Source of the DNA: Pseudo-nitzschia pungens
Lineage: Eukaryota > Bacillariophyta > Bacillariophyceae > Bacillariales > Bacillariaceae
Reading direction: 5' to 3'
Assembly: GCA_037355855.1 (NCBI GenBank)
Contig: CM074759.1
Location: forward strand, 5,022,001-5,086,000
DNA length: 64,000 bases
Position numbers and translations under genes: made by a program. This document shows, one piece after another, positions 40,801 to 48,200 of this stretch (position 1 is the stretch's first letter; each line of letters begins with the position of its first letter). The notes under the pieces are model-generated. The model had not been told where the DNA came from and made no database searches. It saw only the letters and a list, made by a program, of their open reading frames with translations.

Positions 40801-43071
40801 CGCATGTAAATTCCTTGTGTCAACTGTCGTTGGTTCATATATTTCCAAGCAATTCTTTGCAGAAGAAAAGGGATCACCAAAACAATATTCGTTGTTTGAC
40901 CTCCGGATAAGGGTACGCGAGCAAGATGAAAGACTGGAAGAATGATAAACCAGGGACTCGATTATTCCCATTACAGGAATGGTAATAGGAAGGGGCCAAC
41001 AGGGATGCCCCCTCGCCACAGACAGTCCAATCCGAAAACACGGACAAATAGACTGTCTCATTTGTGTGAATTCCACGTGTAACTGACAAGTAGTTGAAAG
41101 ACATAAAGTCTCACGTGCACTCAATATGTCGTCTTCACATTGGGACAAAAAGGCGTTTCTCAGGTGATAACTTGTACGATGATTCCATTTCATCACATAA
41201 AGATGGGTGCATTCATCGCTATCGCGGCGAATTGTGATTCTGATACCATCCTTTCCATTGTGATTCGTAACGTAGCTTGGGGATCCATGTAGAGTGAAAT
41301 CGTTGTTACTCGCTTCCCGGCTGTTAAACAGATTGATTTGTTGACCAATAGACGACAAGATGGAAGAACCTTGGTCATTGTTTAATTTCTTCAAAAACTT
41401 GGAAACAGCCTCATTGTACATATTAACAAAGGCGACGTTCGTGGAGTGTGGGAGTTTATTACGTACGTCGTTGGCAAGTAGTTTTCCTGCGATAGTCTCT
41501 GCCAAATTGGTTCTCTTGAATCCCATTCTCAGCGTACGCTCTTCACGCCGCATTGGTGCTCTCTTGACATATCGAAAATTTGATGCATAGGCCGCTGCCT
41601 GACAAACACCAGTGTCTACCAACACTTGAGTAACATTATCGCCTCGATCAAACAGATCGTGCATATATTGCAAAAAATAGAATTGTTCCGCAAAAGTCTT
41701 CATGTTCAAAAAGAAAAGGTCCTCTTTGTAATTCTCCGAGTTACCGATAACCGTCCACAATTTTGGGTCATACCGGATTATGTACAAGATCAAACCGGCA
41801 CATTCCTTCCTACTTTGACCCTGGTTAAGATCTAGTATGTCGGAAAAAAGCGAGATCAAGTGACCGAAAAATGAGTCACTAGAAGTAGAGTCGGAAGCAC
41901 CAATTATATGACGGGTAAGTGTCTGATGACTCTGTAACACCCAAGCGTTATGTTTGTTTGTATTTTCGCTTTTTCCGTGGCGATAGTTCGTGAAAAGTTT
42001 CTTGTGTTTAACGCGTATGGATCGAATTAGATGTTGCAAGCATAGAGTTACCCGGAACGATACTTGGAACTGTTTGAAGAATGCATCGAACGTCGATATA
42101 AGTGGTCCCTGGTCGGTGACGAAAGCGTGTTGGTCAAGCTCGAGTCCATGCTTTATACAACACTGAACAACCCAAGCTAGCTGTGATTTATTTTCCCGGG
42201 GGATTATTGCCCATGCAAGAGGTAAGGTATCACCGAATATGGTTTTTGTCACCAACACAAAACAAACCCCATCATAGTTTTTCTCCTTGTAGTGGAAGCA
42301 ATCGCCAACGAAAACTGGTGTCGTCGTGGTTCCAAAATATCGTCGGTTTGCCATCGGTGTAGAAATGAAGGAACGATAAAAACGACAATTGTCGTCGGTC
42401 TGTAACATAACTGTTAGGTCTTTATTGGAGTCAGTTAATGCTTGCATCCAATTGACCATAGTTGAAAATTGTTGACGGGGTAAATGGTTCTGTACATGTT
42501 TGTAAACGGACAATTTTGCCCGCCTCATCAGAACTCCGGGTCTTGGAGATGCAGTCATAAACTCCGACTCTGCGAGCCATTTGAACATCATGGGGTTTTT
42601 CAAATACTTGCTGTCGGGATATAAAGACATATTGTCTTGAATGTATTTCTGGAAAGGTGGGAAATGAACAAGAATATTCTGGCGATCGAAAACGGGTAGG
42701 GGTTTGCGAGCTTGTTCATTCACCTTGTCCAGGTCGTCAATATTTTCAAAAGGTAGAAGGTACCATTTTGTTGTACCGGCATTTTCGCCGCTCATTAAGG
42801 GATCGACTTCTTGATGTGCGTGTTTACAAGAGACTACGATGTAAATACCAGTACATTTGCACATGAAACGTCTTGTATACCTGTCTTTGCGATAAGTTGT
42901 TTTTCCGGAGGTGACGATATGGAGCCCCCACCGGTTGAAACAGTAAGAGGCTAAATCCTCTGCTAAATGAGAGGTTGTAGAAGAGAAAGGAGGAGGTGCC
43001 CGACGGTAAGACTCGAGTGACATTGGATGCCACCTTCTAATAGACACCGTGCCATCGTTGATAGTCGTCAT
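34810..43071 (-). CDS. MULE transposase fused to Ulp1/SENP-type SUMO protease (2753 aa)
   Basis: Uninterrupted frame, ATG at 43071, 330 bases inside the right TIR. Residues ~44-86: Cys/His cluster with CKCTGIYIVVSCKH, a CxC-x8-CxH that itself fits a SWIM-like finger. Residues ~250-530: MULE DDE core with Asp257 (FVGDCFHY), Asp320 (FVTDQGP), the diagnostic CLQH (344-347) and a candidate Glu525 (TNLAETIAG). Residues ~1560-1670: Cys-rich block with CKFCRRFYH, CGYC, CLHC, CEPC, PHD/RING-like. Residues ~2110-2280: Ulp1 C48 peptidase with WLNDVVVGFW, His2180 (NSHWRL), Asp2200 (VLDSQ), Gln2254 and Cys2260 (CSCGIYLC), all catalytic positions kept. Residues ~2330-2640: ~2.5 copies of an 86-aa acidic repeat. 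Basic C-terminus (RRSQRKKKVK). MULE-Ulp1 associations are known in plants (Kaonashi-type elements). Confidence 0.9.
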   Translation of the reverse strand: MTTINDGTVSIRRWHPMSLESYRRAPPPFSSTTSHLAEDLASYCFNRWGLHIVTSGKTTYRKDRYTRRFMCKCTGIYIVVSCKHAHQEVDPLMSGENAGTTKWYLLPFENIDDLDKVNEQARKPLPVFDRQNILVHFPPFQKYIQDNMSLYPDSKYLKNPMMFKWLAESEFMTASPRPGVLMRRAKLSVYKHVQNHLPRQQFSTMVNWMQALTDSNKDLTVMLQTDDNCRFYRSFISTPMANRRYFGTTTTPVFVGDCFHYKEKNYDGVCFVLVTKTIFGDTLPLAWAIIPRENKSQLAWVVQCCIKHGLELDQHAFVTDQGPLISTFDAFFKQFQVSFRVTLCLQHLIRSIRVKHKKLFTNYRHGKSENTNKHNAWVLQSHQTLTRHIIGASDSTSSDSFFGHLISLFSDILDLNQGQSRKECAGLILYIIRYDPKLWTVIGNSENYKEDLFFLNMKTFAEQFYFLQYMHDLFDRGDNVTQVLVDTGVCQAAAYASNFRYVKRAPMRREERTLRMGFKRTNLAETIAGKLLANDVRNKLPHSTNVAFVNMYNEAVSKFLKKLNNDQGSSILSSIGQQINLFNSREASNNDFTLHGSPSYVTNHNGKDGIRITIRRDSDECTHLYVMKWNHRTSYHLRNAFLSQCEDDILSARETLCLSTTCQLHVEFTQMRQSICPCFRIGLSVARGHPCWPLPITIPVMGIIESLVYHSSSLSSCSRTLIRRSNNEYCFGDPFSSAKNCLEIYEPTTVDTRNLHAPLQLSPPPRYSKSKESKGKRITSNGELTAFPFRPGYRRISKREGGVLSPLAKINKPFTISRQKKIDTTHRKYQREENGDLGMEGIDQMSLVTDGKKRTTSGRDDSAEPENFCPLSEIVPGDYIIYRISDLAKQQPYTPDEENLPVDMPPIELCDGDDKNVYSPCRKKFFGHGLDEDEIDTLNGTIDFGDEGRNFNLQEHKILSFSLGEIVDRFAQKLIGQDLSSYVYTLGRSSENYGVGCPLTDTPNEARSLGSYLGEIPSVDRGRKKRVCERLAYLAKTETNEECVNDPGNNDSVSSNSECSQGNDVPLTQVSALDPETDIQGSPALTTALNIAANEGEITPERHAKMVVGDDEDSHQQVESNVTGGLSSANTFLSGVSNMDVSVLLREVVSKLSSCAEHFTSSELEKKLLQRVDVGDELDFNFKVEWFRDIIECKNGRILPCFMNAFVVLFNRQAFPKDQSRPKFFVHQSADSNNPQVDYSIPYTFIHDGKTFCPNQIYFLIFCKSPESNCHRWWSVILLLPRVGLIHTYHHLNCPDSCKKSVSDFRDSFLLKFLKKKQNKIEWQLSDDGILSLSDKFDDIDSGICVMDKIFERSIPAADKGKTKISRNIYCMSLPLSILLRRYISPWTLKRDIFEEVSILGNQGDLRSSLKRKNPAINKLAQRRKRKLPITKKDTENKKLVKKTDERSLLVRLRSQSGLMSEFTTKELLAVLFVHDLRYKSNQSKSSYLEMARNLVNHPQYHLIRARAILHSQRARKKVSSNTNISVKDIISGIMDTSLKRKSVYVTDNCPTSNLDSLAHRSGLGDDSTVCCAKSFCFFGNMTIWPDDTKTKCKFCRRFYHGGIGDFSCSNDRGLCGYCVETVSETPNRKCLHCNVLFEPLPIRNDSKDGDEFSVYCEPCFKNPIRRSLFANPKKATGNVKEESSNTNIVVFTKSSNRFMYYHKDGDQETPVQAKITHKNNVTGCLTIQIQRDGSIERLYPCDQNTVEIAHPLNPEKRIFLGECSVDWKSPKKKLGYVGKTPIDLRPYIQRAKNINFKQAYIDASNDFFKQIGDHSSREEITKQELIQKPVIQLLTPSFYATPLPMKIIQRNPEGNAIVTINHTDFFCDLDLRENPAGSFYGNQTKILVSHGDLPKLQVVDPDNNRVFITISLKNQKSSCRQVFIAYSTIEPTRTSLIFDMDRFESGNFSDSSHLQTSEEDKTLCRLYFEGSKEDIIAFNKALLEIGSVEALTISEEAAICFGVNHGRCKLIDDKTKAEVAKESSTRLFSASIMGLPVCQKLIRENLAEKWYLLKSLYQEEQMDWCQEEEIDFSVMYNRTRFNENRYWATLEFTDDDYKTLEGDNWLNDVVVGFWCLLISIGAPKEVHVFLPQFFTQLEIHSKMKHEQNFDGKKALKIDFAFEDISKKRIFVIPQCDNSHWRLFLAYVEKDKTLSLIVLDSQKETYDTPNDYELKMLRSYFSEHYPGIKYREDDDQGRKIHPALKEAFECLDSQHDGCSCGIYLCHNAHFIVDNCSELIEAIDFHGQPSADSKRTTASDISFWILGSEDTWNTLDEKSIRSFRDNFMEFATLLKRELFQYKVCHDIGHKTAKKKNKANNYHPEGALNPPVQSVCDGEEWNQTPEVKADSSIVETNPEACHSEGESNPPVQSKQTPEVEPDASKAKGDVLIEDPIIQTPEKSTQSDCSEVKADSSIVESNPPVQSVCDGEESNQTPDDCHSEGESNEPVQLVRDGEESKQTPEVEPDASKAKGDVLIEDPIIQTPEKSTQSDCSEVKADSSIVESNPPVQSVCDGEESNQTPDDCHSEGESNEPVQLVRDGEESNQTPEVEPDASKAKGDVLIDDPIIQTPEKSTQSDCSESDDVSLTNLVDEKLIGKRRQTECIESESDQDEDDWLFHNPLTDSGDSRIRTRKKGLEKKIMVERKKQRVEKSRAQPEVGIVERKKQRVEKSRAQPEVGIKPVPNLSNESSLDLRLRRSQRKKKVKMDLMYDYK
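35225..35900. repeat. 258-bp coding tandem repeat in the transposase-Ulp1 gene
   Basis: Two full units and a partial one: TTCGGGTGTTTGTATTATCG recurs at 35238, 35496 and 35754. Each unit encodes an 86-aa acidic block including GDVLI[ED]DPIIQTPEKSTQ. In phase with the gene. A smaller duplication of VERKKQRVEKSRAQPEVGI lies at about 34910-35030. Confidence 0.9.
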
Positions 43072-43396
43072 TACGGAATAAATGTGTTGTTGGAAAAAAA
43101 AAATTTTAAGTATAAAAAAGTTTAATTACGGGAAACCATTGAAATGTATAAAAATGCCGACATAAAGGGATAAAAAATACCGACGTAACGGAAGAAACTA
43201 AAAGTTAACGTGTACAAAAATTTATTATGATTCGGCGATACCTCAAAGTTTTTAGTTAGGAATCACACACGACATGGGTGGATATATGCCCAACTACCGA
43301 TGCAAAGTATAAAATGAATATAAGAGAACGGTGTTGTCTGATATCAAGTCAAAAGGATCACGGTTGAGACAGAAAAGTGTCGATATGAAGGAACAT
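43072..43396. promoter_or_regulatory. Probable promoter region of the transposase gene
   Basis: 325 bases between the ATG (minus strand) and the right TIR, AT-rich, with TATAAAAA-like stretches (TATAAAAAAG at 43111-43120, TATAAAAATG at 43147-43156). Position alone supports a promoter; no motif is diagnostic. Confidence 0.35.
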
Positions 43397-43502
43397 AGTA
43401 TCGTAAAAGTCCGATCGCTAGTTCAATATATTTAACCGTCAAATTTTGTACCGAACTAAAGTAAAATTCAAATCGTAATGTACTATATACTGTTATATCT
43501 CC
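43397..43502 (-). repeat. Right terminal inverted repeat of the giant MULE
   Basis: Reads GGAGATATAACAGTATATAG inward on the minus strand; two mismatches to the left end within the first eight bases, then 55 identical bases. The TSD follows directly at 43503-43513. Confidence 0.95.
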
Positions 43503-43513
43503 GTTTATTTTAC

Positions 43514-45181
43514 ACGGGTACCATTGATAGGTACATTGCCAAACTTTGCGAACCGTCCCCATTGTTTCAATCTGCCCTTTTTGTTTTCTCGGTCTTCTCA
43601 AACAGTGACGGAAAGACTTGGTGTTCGTGAAATTATTTACAGTAGTAAGTAAGGTTACTTCGTATTATGTAGTCGCAACTCGTACACTAAGCCTTACGGT
43701 ATTTTCCGAAGTCGTAACAACGATCCAAGAATAACCAGGACCTCGTACTGTGTGAGAACCACTCCGTTGCCCAAAAATGTAACAACAACTGCAGCAACTT
43801 CGATCTTTATAGTTACAGGTAAGCCCTCTCTTCGTAGTTTTTGTCGATCTTATCAAGATGCTGATTGGAAACGAAATAGAGTGAATCATGAAGCTGCAGC
43901 CACAACGTCGATTCCACCGACTCCCGAATATTTTCGAAAGACATCGATACAATACATCGCACGCAACGAATATCTTTCTTGATCGAGAGAAAAAGAAAAA
44001 AATACTGCCAACAGCCATGTCGGGGAACGATCGAAACAATTACAGCGCCGAAAAGAATGAATCCCTCTGTTGTTTGGTCTCGGTTTTTGGTTGTGCGCTC
44101 CATTCGACTGCGACTCTGTCTTGGTCGAGAAACAAAGAGCAGAGTCAGGTCGAACAGCGTTACAGCAAACTGATAAAATAACTGATGGAAACAACGACGG
44201 CACAAGATGATCATCGCTGTGCTGCACCGCGATGGGATTGAAGGAAAACAAAGAATTGCTCTTTTTTCGATGTCACATTGACTGTGACTCGATGAGGAAT
44301 CAAGTTCTTCGGCCTAATACAGGACAATGGATTCGCGGAAAAAGAATAATAGCACCGTGCTTCCCTAATAGATGAGATCAAGCGGGTACGATCAAATGAC
44401 AAAAAAATTGTTTTTGGTGTTGTTTTCACTGACCGCAAAAACCGAGGACGAGGATGACGGCGGCAGCGACGACGATGTCATGATCATCGAGTATTACTCC
44501 AAGACCAGGTGATCGACATTAAAGACAGTCGGACGAATAGCAAATTCGAGAAACGCTAGAGGCATCGTACTGCTGCACGTCTACCGCACGGAAAGAAAAA
44601 TACGAATCGCTCTGTCACTTACCAGGATGGGAACGTTCGAAATGATTTGCAGTAATGAAAGACTTAAATGCAGAGCTCTCATTCATCCTGTTGGAACCGA
44701 GACGACCGATCTGAAAACATAATTGGGAGGAGTGTCAGCGATTCCATTCAAATCTTTGGGCGTTTTTTCTCGGACACCAGAAACGAAGACCAATGCCATC
44801 AAATGTCACCACATGGTTTTGCGGTCGAATATCGGAACGTTGTCTAAGCGGGCAAGATTTTTAGTTCCACGAGTATCGGCGAATCCACCAACGCTCGGGC
44901 AAATCCTATGAAAAACTCGATCAATATTTTAGCAATGATTGAGTCAGCATTCACCCCAAAAAAATTCCCGAGGTTAAACACGTCGGAGTGATCCGTCGAT
45001 ATCTCAGTTTTGCGAAGGGAAGGATTGAAGGAATGACTTGGAAGAGAGCTGAAGATTTCCACGTGCCGAACAAGAGGAACATATATTGATCAATAGGAGC
45101 AATTTGCTGATTTTTCCTTACGCCAATGTCACATGATCCCCATATGAACTCACATAAACTAATTCTTTTATTTTTTTCACA
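43514..45181. other. Region between the giant MULE and the DUF285 gene
   Basis: 1.7 kb with only short overlapping ORFs on both strands (for example 43888-44181) that lack domain-like sequence. A GAGGATGACGGCGGCAGCGA stretch at 44449-44468 is coding-like over ~20 codons (SDDDVMIIEYYSK) but is closed by stops. At 45160-45182 a strong acceptor-like signal (TTTTATTTTTTTCACAG) suggests that a 5' UTR intron of the DUF285 gene ends here, so its promoter may lie several hundred bases upstream. Confidence 0.45.
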
Positions 45182-45209
45182 GATAAAATATTCCAATTTG
45201 ACCAACGCA

Positions 45210-48200
45210 ATGCGTTTCAAAGCAACCACTCTCACTGCAATCGCTGCCCTCGGTGTTGCGAAAATCGATGAAACTTACGGAGACGACCTTCTTGACAGAG
45301 ATCTATTGCCTACAAACTATCGACCCTTTTCAAAGCGGAATTCAGATATTCGGACTTCGCCATACCTCCGAGCTCTCCGTAACAGTCATCCAGAACCTGC
45401 GCTGAACGTGGATCATACACGGAAGCAAGATCTAAATGCCCATTACGATTATGGTATTCTTCGAAAACAGAACATCGAAAGGGATGACTCTATTGATGCA
45501 ACCCAAAGCGCCGAGAGAGACCCTCTTGGAGATCTATCACATACTGCAGACAAGGTAACTCATGGCAGATCTTTTCATCCCAAGGCAGGGTTGTCTGATG
45601 AATTTTCTAGGGTAGAGGAGAGATTGAGTTATTTTAACTACATCGAACACTTCGATGATCCACAAATATATTATACTGAAGACAACTTCGAAGAAGGCAA
45701 TGACAAAGCTTTTCATGATGATGGTGATCATAACAGTGACGGAGATGGTTTGAATTCGGTGATTGATCAGGAAATTCATCGGAGGGTTGAATCAAGTGAT
45801 TATTGTTTTTTCTACTGTTCTCCATACACACGACCTGTGGTCCAGGTGTCTGGTACCTCATTTCAGAATCTTATTTCTTCTTGTCTTACTGGAACTTGTC
45901 CATACCATGGTTTACCAATGAACTGTTGGAATACTTCACAAGTCACAAACATGGGGTACGCATTTGTAGACCAATCATCTTTCAATTCCGCTTTGCAATG
46001 CTGGGATACCTCAAGTGTTACAGCGATGTATGGTATGTTTAAAAGGGCCTCTCAGTTTAATCATTTTATTGGATCGTGGAATACAGAGAATGTTGAAAAC
46101 ATGAAATTCATGTTCTCCGAGGATTCCAGTTTTAACCAACCCATTGCTGATTGGAATGTTTCAAATGTTTCAATCATGGCATTCATGTTCAAGCACAGCT
46201 CCAATTTTAATCAACCAATTGGATCATGGGACACAAGAAATGTTGAAAGCTTGCGGAGTCTGTTTTACGGCGCATCTAGTTTCAATCAACCCATTGCTGA
46301 CTGGGATATCTCTAAGGTGACATCCTTCGAAAACACATTCCGTGTGGCTGGAAGTTTCAACCAACCAATTGGATTATGGAATACAGGAAATCTCCTACGC
46401 ACAAATAAAATGTTTACCGGAGCCCCAGTGTTCAATCAGCCTGTTGAAAATTGGGATGTTGCCAAGGTTACAAACATGAATAGGATGTTTGAGAATTCCA
46501 GTTTCAACCAACCCATTGCTGATTGGAATGTTTCAAAGGTAACAGACATGTCATCCATGTTCATTAACAGCTCCAATTTCAACCAACCAATTGGATCGTG
46601 GGACACAGGAAATGTTGAAGCCGTGCAGAGTATGTTCTACGATGCATCTAGTTTCGATCAACCCATTGCTGACTGGGATGTATCTAAGGTGACATCCATG
46701 CGAAATATGTTTAGGAAAGCCACCAGTTTCAACCAACCCATTGATCAGTGGGATGTGTCAAAGGCAACAGACATGAGTTACATGTTTTTCGATGCACAGG
46801 TCTTTAATCAGTGCCTTGGATCATGGCAACAGAAGACTCCATTATCTGTGGCAGTTCTTCTTATGCTCTTTGGTAGTTACTGCCCATATCCTAATGGTCC
46901 GGACGCTACTTTGGGACCATGGTGTCAGGGTAGTGAGCAGAGTTGCTTTGATAGCTTAGATTCAAGATCTCCATTCTTTCCTAGTACCAAGCCAAGTGAG
47001 ATTCCTAGTACCAAGCCAAGTGAGATTCCTAGTACCAAGCCAAGTGAGATTCCTAGTACCAAGCCCAGCTCAACACCTTCATACCAAACTGGAGCAACTT
47101 TTGATTGTGTTTCCTACTGTTCTCCATACACACGACCTGTGGTCCAGGTGTCTGGTACCTCATTTCAGAATCTTATTTCTTCTTGTCTTACTGGAACTTG
47201 TCCATACCATGGTTTACCAATGAACTGTTGGAATACTTCACAAGTCACAAACATGGGGTACGCATTTGTAGACCAATCATCTTTCAATTCCGCTTTGCAA
47301 TGCTGGGATACCTCAAGTGTTACAGCGATGTATGGTATGTTTAAAAGGGCCTCTCAGTTTAATCATTTTATTGGATCGTGGAATACAGAGAATGTTGAAA
47401 ACATGAAATTCATGTTCTCCGAGGATTCCAGTTTTAACCAACCCATTGCTGATTGGAATGTTTCAAATGTTTCAATCATGGCATTCATGTTCAAGCACAG
47501 CTCCAATTTTAATCAACCAATTGGATCATGGGACACAAGAAATGTTGAAAGCTTGCGGAGTCTGTTTTACGGCGCATCTAGTTTCAATCAACCCATTGCT
47601 GACTGGGATATCTCTAAGGTGACATCCTTCGAAAACACATTCCGTGTGGCTGGAAGTTTCAACCAACCAATTGGATTATGGAATACAGGAAATCTCCTAC
47701 GCACAAATAAAATGTTTACCGGAGCCCCAGTGTTCAATCAGCCTGTTGAAAATTGGGATGTTGCCAAGGTTACAAACATGAATAGGATGTTTGAGAATTC
47801 CAGTTTCAACCAACCCATTGCTGATTGGAATGTTTCAAAGGTAACAGACATGTCATCCATGTTCATTAACAGCTCCAATTTCAACCAACCAATTGGATCG
47901 TGGGACACAGGAAATGTTGAAGCCGTGCAGAGTATGTTCTACGATGCATCTAGTTTCGATCAACCCATTGCTGACTGGGATGTATCTAAGGTGACATCCA
48001 TGCGAAATATGTTTAGGAAAGCCACCAGTTTCAACCAACCCATTGATCAGTGGGATGTGTCAAAGGCAACAGACATGAGTTACATGTTTTTCGATGCACA
48101 GGTCTTTAATCAGTGCCTTGGATCATGGCAACAGAAGACTCCATTATCTGTGGCAGTTCTTCTTATGCTCTTTGGTAGTTACTGCCCATATCCTAATGGT

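Larger units (their letters stand above)
22320..43502 (-). mobile_element. Giant (21.2-kb) Mutator-like DNA transposon with SUMO-protease and SWIM-RING cargo
   Basis: Ends are defined three ways. (1) A perfect 11-bp direct repeat GTTTATTTTAC lies immediately outside, at 22309-22319 and 43503-43513. (2) Termini begin GGAGTTAA / GGAGATAT and continue into 55 bases that are identical in inverted orientation (22328-22382 versus 43440-43494). (3) Similarity continues weakly inward to a shared GCGATCGGAC at about 22404-22413 and 43408-43417. Long TIRs with 8-11-bp TSDs are characteristic of the Mutator superfamily, and the 2753-aa product contains a MULE transposase core. Cargo from left to right: SWIM-RING gene, Cys-rich repeat gene, a gene broken by a nested element, a 168-aa gene and the transposase-Ulp1 gene. 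Strand is that of the transposase. Confidence 0.93.

Noticed and set aside
22320..43502. Interpretation as a Polinton/Maverick or integrated virus because of its size
   Set aside because: No DNA polymerase B, capsid, packaging ATPase or retroviral integrase; TSD length and the DDE/CxxH core fit Mutator-like elements.
43888..44181. 97-codon frame between the giant MULE and the DUF285 gene
   Set aside because: Overlaps other short frames on both strands, low complexity, no domain and no conserved-looking block.
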